Shown: positions 8,825-16,775 of the stretch, piece by piece
Position numbering within the stretch: position 1 is the first letter of the stretch
Layout: every line of letters starts with the position of its first letter
Assembly (NCBI GenBank): GCA_002479215.1
Contig: DLME01000096.1
Coordinates: 1-48,311 of the forward strand
DNA from: Syntrophaceae bacterium UBA7544
Lineage (GTDB): Bacteria; Desulfobacterota; Syntrophia; Syntrophales; Smithellaceae
Direction of reading: 5' to 3'
DNA: 48,311 nt
Made by a program: the position numbers and the translations under genes
Notes under the pieces: generated by a model
Told to the model about the DNA's origin: nothing
What the model saw: the letters and a program-made list of their open reading frames with translations, nothing else
Databases searched by the model: none

Positions 8825-8910
8825 CTTATGCCGCTCGCAGTGAAGCAAGACAGTCCAGCAGCAAATCAGCGGTATTGTAAGAAATAATTATGATTGAGAT
8901 ATCCATTTTT

Positions 8911-8958
8911 TATTCTGTCTTCTGTATTATGTATTCTGTCTCCTGGCTCCTGCGTTCT
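8911..8958. repeat. Imperfect CT-rich low-complexity tandem repeat
   Basis: A run of degenerate TTCTGTC/TCCTG units (for example TATTCTGTCTTCTGTATTAT) immediately before the 3' end of the minus-strand GT4 gene. It has no coding potential. It may be a simple-sequence tract in the intergenic gap between two converging transcription units. Confidence 0.45.
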
Positions 8959-8962
8959 AATA

Positions 8963-10093
8963 TTAACCTCGATGTTCTGCCCGTAGATTTTCGTATATAG
9001 CCGCGTATTTTTTTGTTACATCGTCCCAGGTATTTTGCTCTGCCGTCTGATAGGCAGCTTCAGCCATTTGCCGGCGGATATTTTCATCGAGCAGCAGAGC
9101 AATCTTTGTTGCAATATAATCGGTGTCAGATGTATTGCTGACAATAAATCCATTTTTATCTTCTTGCACCAAATCTTTAGCCCCGACATTACTGCTGATA
9201 ATTACCGGCAAGCCCGCCGCCATCGCTTCAAGAACAACCATGCCGAATGTATCAAATTTGGAGAGCATAATAAAAAGATCGCTGGCTAAATACATTCTAA
9301 TTAATTTTTCTTTATTTACCGGGCCGGTAAAAATGACATCAGCGCTGATTTGGGCTTCTTTGGCCATTTTCGTATATTTTTTTATATTTCCTTTACCAGC
9401 AACAATGAACTTAATTTTGCGATTTTGTGCTTTTAATTTAGCCAGAGAAAACAAAACGTCATCAAGCCCTTTAATCTCAAAATTCATCGAAACAAATAAA
9501 ATTACCGGATCAGCAATATTAATTCCTAATTCACGGCGGATACTGTTACGAACAGAATCTTTATTCTGTTGCGTATAATCATTTAAATCCACACCGGGGT
9601 TAATAACAGCAACTTTATCAGGATTAATCTGGTATTCCTGTAAAAAAATATCTTTAGTCAGGCTGGAGACGGCAATAAACTTTTTGCAATTGCCTTTCTC
9701 GACAAGTTTTTTTTCGACCCAGGCTGTGGCTAAATCATAAAGGCTCATTTTTTTCCAGCGCACATTATGTACCCAATACCTGTGCGGAATACCATGCAAA
9801 GTGAATATATCGGCGGCAAAAATCCTTTCGTGGCTGTGCACCAAAGAAAAAATATCTTTCCGCAACTGACGGCGGATAAAATAAGCAAAGCTGATTGTGG
9901 TTAGAAATTTAGGAAAAGAAATAATAGGAACTCTATGAAATTTTATCTCGGTGGATGACGTCTGCCAGCGATTGGCAAAAACATGAAATTTATCCTCATT
10001 ATAGGCACAAAGCCTTTGAGTTAATTCGGAAGCGAATTGTTCAGCTCCTCCGACCAAACCATATTTAGGTATAACCACCGCAATTTTTTGCAT
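8963..10093 (-). CDS. Glycosyltransferase family 4 (GT-B, LPS-core type)
   Basis: A 376-residue GT-B retaining sugar transferase. The N-terminal domain has GLVGGAEQFASEL (12-24) and SLVHSHERIFAADIFTLHG (83-101). The C-terminal domain has the nucleotide-sugar site: MNFEIKGLDDVL (203-214), then FDTFGMVVLEAMAAGLPV (280-297) with the conserved EX7E-type glutamate Glu289. The layout and the H-x-R-x-F/L-H-G-x-P features resemble WaaG-like LPS core glucosyltransferases. It is the only GT transcribed against the cluster between 6.8 and 11 kb, so it must have its own promoter in 10094-10454. It probably acts at the cytoplasmic face of the inner membrane. Donor sugar not determined. Confidence 0.9.
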   Translation of the reverse strand: MQKIAVVIPKYGLVGGAEQFASELTQRLCAYNEDKFHVFANRWQTSSTEIKFHRVPIISFPKFLTTISFAYFIRRQLRKDIFSLVHSHERIFAADIFTLHGIPHRYWVHNVRWKKMSLYDLATAWVEKKLVEKGNCKKFIAVSSLTKDIFLQEYQINPDKVAVINPGVDLNDYTQQNKDSVRNSIRRELGINIADPVILFVSMNFEIKGLDDVLFSLAKLKAQNRKIKFIVAGKGNIKKYTKMAKEAQISADVIFTGPVNKEKLIRMYLASDLFIMLSKFDTFGMVVLEAMAAGLPVIISSNVGAKDLVQEDKNGFIVSNTSDTDYIATKIALLLDENIRRQMAEAAYQTAEQNTWDDVTKKYAAIYENLRAEHRG

Positions 10094-10454
10094 AAAGTAA
10101 GATCACTTTACTATTTTTTTGCAGATAGCTCTAACACAGAAAGAAGAAAAAATCATGTTTTAATCAATGACGCTTGCTGAAAGAAAGCAGAGCATAGTTT
10201 GAAGCATTAGTGGAATCAATGAAACTCAGATATTACAAGCGAAGCGCCATAATATCTGCTAGTTGAATTGATCCCGCAAAAGGTGGGGTTGATCCCGAAA
10301 GCGAAGCGACGGGAATACCGTTGACCATGATTTTCGCCGCTTATGGTGATATATATAAATATGCCTAACCTGAAGATATTTCACCTGCTTATTGAGTCGT
10401 CTCTTGTAAAATCAAAGAATATGTTATAGAGCAAATCAATGAAAGGACGACTTG
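10094..10454. other. Divergent intergenic region with hairpin and short repeats
   Basis: 361 bases between the minus-strand GT4 gene and the plus-strand FkbM gene, which must hold both promoters, though no strong -35/-10 pair stands out. A perfect 9-base inverted repeat (CAGATATTA at 10227-10235, TAATATCTG at 10250-10258) encloses a 14-base loop. The motifs GCGAAGCG and GATCCCG recur within 10236-10313, giving a REP-like look. No coding capacity is seen. Confidence 0.5.
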
Positions 10455-11213
10455 ATGAAAAGATATTATCGCCTATTTAAAACTTTTAAAAATTGGCCGC
10501 TTTATCTCGCTTACAAATATGGGTTTGCCGATGTAAAGACCCTTATATTTGAAACCCGCAACGGCGTAATCGCCGAAGTGCCTATAAGGCTATTACACAC
10601 GTTCAAAGAAATATTCATGGATGAGTGTTACATGGCCGGTATGGAACGTGATATTGCACCTAATTCCACAATTATTGATATAGGGGCGAATGCCGGTTAT
10701 TTCACGCTTTTCGCGGCCTCAGTTTTTTCGCAAGTTAAATTGTTTTCCTTCGAACCGGTGCCGGTTAATTATGCTCAACTCAAGCACCATCGAGATTTGA
10801 ATGATACCTGTAAAATCAGTTGTTTCCCTCTGGCAGTGGCCGGGCATTCCGGAGAAATTGATTTAACCTTTGATACCACAGATTCTTTCACCACCAGTGC
10901 CACTATGCTTGCTTCCAAGGAAAACAAGGGAGAATCTCTTAGCGTTCCCTGCGTAACCTTAAAAGAAATAATAGATGAAAACGCTATCGAGAAATGCGAT
11001 CTTTTGAAAATGGATTGTGAAGGCGCGGAGTACGATATTTTATATAATTGCCCACCGGACTATTTGCGGCGAATCGATCAAATAGCCATGGAAGTCCATC
11101 GCGGAGAAAAAGAAAACCAAAACATTGAAGCTTTGGAAATTTTTTTTAGACAGCAAGGATTTTCAACCCGGCGGAGACCAGTCGGTATGTTGTGGGCATG
11201 GCGTCATTTATAA
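10455..11213 (+). CDS. FkbM family methyltransferase
   Basis: A 252-residue SAM-dependent methyltransferase. The SAM-binding loop is IIDIGANAGYFTLFAA (about 73-88), the acidic strand-2 end is FSFEPVPVNY (about 98-107), and the FkbM hallmark SVPCVTLKEIID then LLKMDCEGAEYDIL occurs in the C-terminal half. FkbM proteins O-methylate sugars or secondary metabolites; in this neighbourhood a sugar hydroxyl of the glycan is likely. The ATG at 10455 has AAAGGACG upstream; a TTG directly before it is less likely as the start. The gene converges with the O-antigen ligase-like gene, ending 1 base before that gene's stop, so no room is left for a separate terminator. Confidence 0.9.
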   Translation: MKRYYRLFKTFKNWPLYLAYKYGFADVKTLIFETRNGVIAEVPIRLLHTFKEIFMDECYMAGMERDIAPNSTIIDIGANAGYFTLFAASVFSQVKLFSFEPVPVNYAQLKHHRDLNDTCKISCFPLAVAGHSGEIDLTFDTTDSFTTSATMLASKENKGESLSVPCVTLKEIIDENAIEKCDLLKMDCEGAEYDILYNCPPDYLRRIDQIAMEVHRGEKENQNIEALEIFFRQQGFSTRRRPVGMLWAWRHL

Positions 11214-11214
11214 A

Positions 11215-12519
11215 TCAATCTATTATATTAACCATTCTAGTTGATGCGGTGTCTTCATTCTTTTTCTCTTTTTGGGCAAGATTCCACACTATCGTTATCA
11301 TTGCCAGTATTGTATAAAAGACAACTGCCCGCGGACCAAAAGTGGTATCCGCAAACAATGCCGGAATCAAAAAAGACATGAAGCAGGCGAAAAGGCATAT
11401 TGCCCCTGATCTGAAATATTGACTTTTTGTCATTTTGAATGTTTTCCAGAGCAACAGAAACGAAACAAGCAGTATATTTAAAAATAAAACAAGTCCAATG
11501 ATTCCGGTCCTTACCGTTATATCCAAGATGGTGTTGTGAGGGGCTGTGACAATTCTCTCCTTCCGGTATTCAACGGGTAAGTGACTGTTCAATTTTTCTA
11601 AATCAACAAGATTTGGATTACCATAAATCTGCATGCCGAAGCCTATGCCTGCAATTGGATGTGTTTTAATTACCTCCATTGTAAGACGGTTAATTTTAAC
11701 TCTTTCATCGTGCATAATATTTTTATAATCAAATCTATCCTGCAAGCCCGGCACAAAGAACGCGAGAAATAAAACTGCAATAACAATAATAATAATTTTT
11801 CTGTTGCTGAAGCATAAAATAACCAGCGATACAAACAAACCGATCAAAGTTCCCCGGGATTGAGTAAGTAATGTTGCAATGGACAGCATAACAATACACA
11901 GTACGGAAAGCAGAGTATTGGTTATTGCTTTGCTATTTTGCAATCTATTGAAGGCAAGAGTAATGGCGAAGACTGTAATAAAACCTATACAATCTGTGTG
12001 CATCTCTTTGAATGTAAAGCCCAATCTTTCGTCAAAAGGGAATCCTTCAATAAAATAATATTGAATAACTGCACCAATGGAAAAAATGGTTGCGGAAGCA
12101 ATAACTATCCAGGAAATAATTTCCAATTTTTTTTGAGAATTGAAATAATTGACCAATAAGTAGAAAACAATGACATATTCTAAAAAATGACTGCGCAAAT
12201 CATGAAGAGTGTTTTTAAAATCAAGCGTAAAGAACAAGCCGAAAACAGCCCAAAGAAAAAATAAAATAAAAGGTAAAGTCAACGGCGAACGTAAGGTAAA
12301 GACAGTTTTTTTAAAACTAATAAGTATTATTAAAGCGGCCAGAGAAAGATAAAAACAAAATTCATTTACGGCGGAGAGAGGTATGGGATTTAAAAAAATA
12401 TAGGTGCCCATGAGAACCGGGATTGCAAAATTCAAAACACTGAAAAATATTTCAGATTTACCTCCGTTTGCATGCGTAATTGAGGAAAATGTTTTGAGTA
12501 TATTTTCTATCCTTCTCAT
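11215..12519 (-). CDS. O-antigen ligase/polymerase-like membrane protein (WaaL/Wzy_C family)
   Basis: A 434-residue protein with about 10-12 hydrophobic helices and a larger periplasmic loop (about 255-335) before the last helices, the topology of O-antigen ligases. The conserved TAPHNTILD (326-333, His328) followed by a hydrophobic helix is the hallmark of the O-antigen ligase family, and LLTQSRGTLIG (217-227, Arg222) is the second one. WaaL-type enzymes move the finished glycan from undecaprenyl diphosphate to lipid A-core in the periplasm. The alternative is a Wzy-type polymerase, which shares these motifs. With an ABC exporter downstream a ligase is more plausible. It is transcribed on its own against the cluster direction. 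Confidence 0.85.
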   Translation of the reverse strand: MRRIENILKTFSSITHANGGKSEIFFSVLNFAIPVLMGTYIFLNPIPLSAVNEFCFYLSLAALIILISFKKTVFTLRSPLTLPFILFFLWAVFGLFFTLDFKNTLHDLRSHFLEYVIVFYLLVNYFNSQKKLEIISWIVIASATIFSIGAVIQYYFIEGFPFDERLGFTFKEMHTDCIGFITVFAITLAFNRLQNSKAITNTLLSVLCIVMLSIATLLTQSRGTLIGLFVSLVILCFSNRKIIIIVIAVLFLAFFVPGLQDRFDYKNIMHDERVKINRLTMEVIKTHPIAGIGFGMQIYGNPNLVDLEKLNSHLPVEYRKERIVTAPHNTILDITVRTGIIGLVLFLNILLVSFLLLWKTFKMTKSQYFRSGAICLFACFMSFLIPALFADTTFGPRAVVFYTILAMITIVWNLAQKEKKNEDTASTRMVNIID

Positions 12520-12657
12520 TTTGTTCCCATAGGATTATCGTTCTTTAAAAATAATTTAAAAAAGGTGATAATGGTTTGCATCATCTCTAAATTTATGCTT
12601 ATTATAAAGAAAATCTCCGGTCAAGCAAATATAAACAGGTATGGAGAGGTTGAAAGA

Positions 12658-13278
12658 ATGATCAACAAAAAAAATATTATTTATAAAACCCACAAGAAAA
12701 TAAAAGAAGCGCTCAGCGCCCGTAAAAAGGTGTTACTATGGAAACTAAAAGGGCGCCCGATTCCGGCGCCGCATGCCGTTAAACAGAAGATCAATAAATA
12801 TTATGCGGCAAAATTTGGGCCGCGCGTTTTCATTGAAACCGGCACCAATATGGGCGAAATGATCGACGCCGTATTGAATATTTTTCCCAAAATCATTTCT
12901 GTCGAGCTCGATCCGGAATTGGCCCAACGCGCAAAAAATAAATTTTCTTCTAATCCACATGTTAAAATTCTTCAGGGCGACAGCGGAAAATTACTGGCTG
13001 AAGTCATGGCCAATATAAACGAACCCTGTTTATTTTGGTTGGATGCCCATTATAACGGCGAAACGCCCATAGCCAAAGAGTTAAAAGCGCTCTTGGAGCA
13101 TTCTTGTACTGATCATGTGATCCTTATCGATGACGCACGCTATTTTACAAAGCAAAACAACTATCCCACTTTAGACGAGGTAAAAAAACTTGTAGCCTCA
13201 AAGCGCCGCGATTGGGTAGTAGAGGTTGATGCCGATATAATGCGGATTCATAAAGCGCCTATCCATCAACAATATTAA
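12658..13278 (+). CDS. Class I SAM-dependent methyltransferase-like protein
   Basis: A 206-residue Rossmann-type protein. The SAM motif I reads VFIETGTNMGEMIDAV (57-72), the strand-2 acid is SVELDP (81-86), motif II LQGDSG (105-110), and WLDAHYNGE (127-135) plus LIDDAR (156-161) give the acidic active-site and metal-type residues also found in TylF/FkbM relatives. I place the start at ATG 12658, which has GGAGAGG upstream; the open frame extends 31 codons further but that part is unlike a protein of this family. It follows the divergent O-antigen ligase-like gene and is 29 bases ahead of a WaaE-like transferase, so these are probably one operon. The substrate is unknown; a sugar or sugar-lipid is likely from context. 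Confidence 0.75.
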   Translation: MINKKNIIYKTHKKIKEALSARKKVLLWKLKGRPIPAPHAVKQKINKYYAAKFGPRVFIETGTNMGEMIDAVLNIFPKIISVELDPELAQRAKNKFSSNPHVKILQGDSGKLLAEVMANINEPCLFWLDAHYNGETPIAKELKALLEHSCTDHVILIDDARYFTKQNNYPTLDEVKKLVASKRRDWVVEVDADIMRIHKAPIHQQY

Positions 13279-13307
13279 TACGTCAATTTAAAGCAAAGAG
13301 AATTTTT

Positions 13308-14090
13308 ATGGAAAAAGTTCCTCTTTCCGTTGCTATCATAACCAGAAACGAAGAAGAAAATATTCGGGCATGCCTGGAAAGCGTTTCCTTTGCCGGCCAG
13401 ATTATCATTATCGACTCGGGGAGCACCGATAAGACCCTGGAAATTGTCGCTGAGTTTGGTTGCGAGATTTACTCTGAAGAGTGGCGGGGATTTGGCCCGC
13501 AGAAACAATCAGCGATAAAAAAATGCCGTCTGCCCTGGATATTAGTTCTGGATGCCGATGAACGCATTCCGTCCCAAACGGCCGAAATCATAAAAAAAAT
13601 TGTAACTGATCCGCAAACGCCCGAAGCGGGATTCAGCTTTCCCCGTAAAAATTATTTTCAGGAACGCTGGATCAAACACGCGGGCTGGTGGCCGGACAGA
13701 ATCGTGCGTCTTTTTCAGAAAGATGCCGGCCGAATAACCTCGGCAACTGTTCATGAAGCGGTAGAAGTTGAGGGTGTTGTAGGCGCGTTGGCTTTTCCCA
13801 TCGAACATTTCACGGAAAGCTCGTTGACCAAAATCCTTCAGAAAATTGATAAATACTCAACGATGGGGGCTTATGAATCTTATAAGGAAGGTAAAAGTTC
13901 GTCTATTTTCTCAGCTTTTACCCGCGCTTTTTTTACATTTATCCAAAATTATTTTTTAAGGTTGGGGCTGCTTGACGGCAAACAGGGGCTTACCCTGGCC
14001 GTCACCGATTCCGTCAATAAATTTTTCAAATACGCGAAATTGAGCGAATTGGTAAGAATCAACCGAGGCCGGGAAAAAATAAATGAATGA
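13308..14090 (+). CDS. WaaE/KdtX-like glycosyltransferase family 2
   Basis: A 260-residue GT2 enzyme closest in style to the WaaE/KdtX LPS core beta-1,4-glucosyltransferases. It begins PLSVAIITRNEEENIRACL, has IIIDSGSTDKT (33-43), the WRGFGPQKQSAI block (59-70), the DxD motif LVLDADERI (79-87) and the downstream KNYFQERWIKHAGWWPDR region with RxVRLF characteristic of the subfamily. A C-terminal amphipathic part rich in aromatic residues probably docks on the membrane. It should transfer a sugar, typically glucose onto heptose, in LPS core assembly at the cytoplasmic face. Its last 8 bases overlap the next GT2 gene, so translation is coupled. Confidence 0.88.
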   Translation: MEKVPLSVAIITRNEEENIRACLESVSFAGQIIIIDSGSTDKTLEIVAEFGCEIYSEEWRGFGPQKQSAIKKCRLPWILVLDADERIPSQTAEIIKKIVTDPQTPEAGFSFPRKNYFQERWIKHAGWWPDRIVRLFQKDAGRITSATVHEAVEVEGVVGALAFPIEHFTESSLTKILQKIDKYSTMGAYESYKEGKSSSIFSAFTRAFFTFIQNYFLRLGLLDGKQGLTLAVTDSVNKFFKYAKLSELVRINRGREKINE

Positions 14091-15030
14091 CCGCGCAAGC
14101 AACGATCAATCCACTAAAATGGACATCTCTGTAATTATCATCAACTGGAATACGAAAGATCTTCTGCAAAGCTGCCTGGATTCAGTTTACCGGACTATGG
14201 GTAATCTTGCGTTTGAGATTATAATTGTTGACAACGCTTCTTCCGATGGTTCGCTCTCTTTTTTGGAAAAAAAATATCCTCAAGTCGTAAAAATTTCTAA
14301 TCAAGAGAATAAGGGCTTCGGCGTCGCCAATAATCAGGGATTTGCCGTTATGAAGGGCAAATACGCTCTGCTTTTAAACACGGACGCGATACTTACCCCT
14401 AACGCGGTACACAAGTTGTGGATATTTTGCGAACAGCATCGAGAGGCGGCAATTGTTTGCGGACAGCTTTTACACGCTGACGGGAGTAAGCAAAACTCCG
14501 TCGCGGCATTTCCCTCCCTGCTAACTATCACCATCAACACCTCACTTCTTGAATATTTGTTCCCTCTGCGTTTCCCCAGCAAAAGGTATGAACACAAGGA
14601 ACCCCTGGAAGTTGATTCAGCGATAGGCGCTTGCATGCTGATTCGCAAAAAAGCATTAGATGAGGTCGGTTTTTTTGATGATCGCTACTTTTTCTTTTTT
14701 GAAGAAACCGATCTAGCCTATACTCTGAGACGTGCCAGTTGGGGTATTTATCAGGTGCCCGATGCCTTCATTTATCATTTACAGGGACAAAGCATTGGCC
14801 ATAATATCGGATCAAGGATTGAATTTTACCGTGCCCGTTCCCAGTTTTTGCGCAAATGGCACAACCCTCTTTATTATTATCTGGCCAGCGGCGTAGTTTT
14901 CTTGCGGTTACTAATTAACTGGATGTTTAGTTTTGTGGCTGTTGCTATGACTTTAGGTTTAGCTAAAAAATTAACGCAAAAATTAGCCGTCTATTCTCAA
15001 CTAATTTGTTGGTATATTAAGAAAATATAA
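14083..15030 (+). CDS. Glycosyltransferase family 2 (rhamnosyltransferase-like)
   Basis: A 315-residue GT2 protein. MDISVIIINWNTKDLLQSCL (13-32) and EIIIVDNASSDGS (45-57) are typical of the rhamnosyltransferase-like branch. The DxD-type motif is LLLNTDAIL (96-104), and later VDSAIGACMLIRKKALDEVG plus FFFEETDLAYTLRR give the ED base region. A hydrophobic stretch near the C-terminus (about 275-305) likely binds the membrane. The ATG at 14083 overlaps the previous gene by 8 bases; an internal ATG at residue 13 is a possible alternative start. It is likely an inner-membrane-associated transferase in the same operon as the WaaE-like gene. Donor sugar is not readable from sequence. Confidence 0.9.
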   Translation: MNDRASNDQSTKMDISVIIINWNTKDLLQSCLDSVYRTMGNLAFEIIIVDNASSDGSLSFLEKKYPQVVKISNQENKGFGVANNQGFAVMKGKYALLLNTDAILTPNAVHKLWIFCEQHREAAIVCGQLLHADGSKQNSVAAFPSLLTITINTSLLEYLFPLRFPSKRYEHKEPLEVDSAIGACMLIRKKALDEVGFFDDRYFFFFEETDLAYTLRRASWGIYQVPDAFIYHLQGQSIGHNIGSRIEFYRARSQFLRKWHNPLYYYLASGVVFLRLLINWMFSFVAVAMTLGLAKKLTQKLAVYSQLICWYIKKI

Positions 15031-15064
15031 TGTGCGGCAGCATAAAAACTGGCGAATTAATGCG

Positions 15065-15094
15065 TTGACAGCAGGATATGATTTTAGTAATAAT
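15065..15094 (+). promoter_or_regulatory. Candidate sigma70 promoter ahead of the DUF218 gene
   Basis: A consensus TTGACA at 15065-15070 and AATAAT at 15089-15094 are 18 bases apart. It lies in the 294-base gap 15031-15324. The rest of that gap is non-coding and contains a degenerate GTCATTCCC...GCGGGAA inverted element around 15190-15232. The leader to the gene at 15325 would be about 225 bases. Confidence 0.45.
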
Positions 15095-15324
15095 TACTAT
15101 TCTCTTCGGGAGGTTACGTTATTTTATTTTATGTAACTGAGAGGGCGGAGCTGTAAGAAGAACGAAGGCTTTGAAAAAAGAGAATTTCTGTCATTCCCAC
15201 TCCATGTTCAAGGGGGTAAATTCCAGCGGGAAGACATAAATATTGAATAATACTTAACTTCCGCCTTCGTGGGCGTGATAAATGTGCGTATTTTTATAAA
15301 AATTCAAAGGAGATATAAGACCTA

Positions 15325-16077
15325 ATGGAAGAAGTTTATACTGTTCTCAAGGGATTTCTTGATCCTGTTTTTATTGTGTTTGTCTTACTGCTCATAGCTT
15401 TTTTTGTCTGCGTTGCCGCGAGCAAGAAAAAAACCGGCGCTTTGATTCTATTGTTATCGATTATTTTACTTTATGCAGTAAGCATTTTTCCTACGGCCAA
15501 TTTCCTTTGCCATTATTTAGAAAAAGATTATATTAACAACTCATCTATTCTAGAACAAAATACCGATGTAATAGTTGTTTTAGGCGGAGGATCGAAAGAC
15601 ATCAACGCCTTAAAAAATACTTTCCTCACAGAGATAACGGCCGTCAGGATTCTTCATGCCGTGGAAGTTTATAATAAAAATGGGGTAAAATATTTCGTCT
15701 GTTCGGGAAAGGGGACCGGCAAAATTTCAGAAGCGCTGGTAATGGCGCGATTGGCGGAAAAGTTAGGAGTGCCCAAAGAAAAAATCAGAATAGAAGATAA
15801 ATCTATGAACACCTGGCAAAATGCCGCCGAGCTAAGTAAAATGTTTGCTAATAAAAATATTTCTGTCGGAATCGTTACCTCGGCCTATCACATGAAACGC
15901 AGCGAAAGGGAATTTAAAAAATATTTTAATAATGTGTCGCCGCTTGTGGCCACTTATTTTTATTCATCGTTTGCGGGGAACTCTGTTGTCAAATATATGC
16001 CGCAGTCGGAAGATCTTTATAAAACCTCAATTGCCTTAAAAGAAATCGCCGGTCAATTATGGCAAAGATTGAAATAA
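15325..16077 (+). CDS. DUF218/YdcF-like (ElyC/SanA) envelope protein
   Basis: A 250-residue protein with two N-terminal membrane helices (about 13-32 and 38-58) followed by a DUF218 domain: TDVIVVLGGGSKD (80-92), a region from ILHAVEVYNKNG, YFVCSGKGTGKISEA (123-137), KSMNTWQNA (159-167) and VTSAYHMKRSEREF (184-197). DUF218 proteins such as SanA and ElyC act in the cell envelope, with ElyC linked to undecaprenyl-phosphate use; the biochemical activity is not settled. The ATG follows AAAGGAGATATAAG, a good ribosome site at slightly long spacing. Its place between GT genes and the initiating transferase fits a role in lipid-carrier metabolism, but this is inference. Confidence 0.85.
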   Translation: MEEVYTVLKGFLDPVFIVFVLLLIAFFVCVAASKKKTGALILLLSIILLYAVSIFPTANFLCHYLEKDYINNSSILEQNTDVIVVLGGGSKDINALKNTFLTEITAVRILHAVEVYNKNGVKYFVCSGKGTGKISEALVMARLAEKLGVPKEKIRIEDKSMNTWQNAAELSKMFANKNISVGIVTSAYHMKRSEREFKKYFNNVSPLVATYFYSSFAGNSVVKYMPQSEDLYKTSIALKEIAGQLWQRLK

Positions 16078-16213
16078 AGATGGCTGAATTATTAAAATAT
16101 TTTTTTATTTGTCGCTAATCAATAACAATCAAACACCAGCATGTATAAAAAATAAGTTGTTTTGAATGCAATCATGTCTGTAGCTGTGCATCTTCAGGAT
16201 GGTATGAAAATAA

Positions 16214-16774
16214 ATGAAGTGTTTTTTTGATTTTTCGATGGCTTTAATTTTGATGGTCATAATGGCTTTACCTGTTGCTGTCATAGCAATCGCGATAAAA
16301 CTTACTTCGCCGGGACCTTCTATTCACTGGTCGGACCGAGTGGGTAAAAACAATCAAATATTTTCCATGCCTAAATTTCGCACAATGAGCATAGATACCC
16401 CGGCAGTAGCAACGCATCTTATACAAAATGTTGAGAATTATTTAACGCCGGTTGGGTCATTCTTGCGCAGGACTAGTCTTGATGAATTGCCTCAACTTTG
16501 GAGCATACTCAGAGGTGATATGAGCTTTGTAGGGCCACGTCCGGCTCTTTTCAATCAAGATGATTTGATAAAATTAAGAATGGAAAAAGAAATTTCCAAA
16601 CTTCTACCGGGTATTACCGGATGGGCACAAATCAACGGTAGAGATGATATTCCAATCCCCATTAAAGTGTTGTATGATGAACATTATCTAAAAAATCAAT
16701 CTTTCTTCTTCGACCTGAAAATTTTATGGAAAACCTTTTTCCAAGTGATTAAAAAGGAAGGCGTTGCTCATTAA
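16214..16774 (+). CDS. Polyprenyl-phosphate sugar-1-phosphate transferase (PglC-like)
   Basis: A compact 186-residue bacterial sugar transferase of the monotopic phosphoglycosyl transferase group (PglC core). It starts CFFDFSMALILMVIMALPVA, the re-entrant membrane helix, then PKFRTMSID (53-61), the catalytic RTSLDELPQLWSILRG (86-101) with Asp90-Glu91, MSFVGPRPALF (103-113) and PGITGWAQINGRDD (132-145). Such enzymes attach the first sugar phosphate to undecaprenyl phosphate at the cytoplasmic face and so start glycan synthesis. The small size, without the extra N-terminal helices of WbaP, fits the PglC type. It lies 1 base ahead of the dehydratase gene, which likely makes its UDP-sugar donor (diNAcBac-type or a 6-deoxy-4-keto precursor). 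Ribosome site is weak. Confidence 0.93.
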   Translation: MKCFFDFSMALILMVIMALPVAVIAIAIKLTSPGPSIHWSDRVGKNNQIFSMPKFRTMSIDTPAVATHLIQNVENYLTPVGSFLRRTSLDELPQLWSILRGDMSFVGPRPALFNQDDLIKLRMEKEISKLLPGITGWAQINGRDDIPIPIKVLYDEHYLKNQSFFFDLKILWKTFFQVIKKEGVAH

Positions 16775-16775
16775 T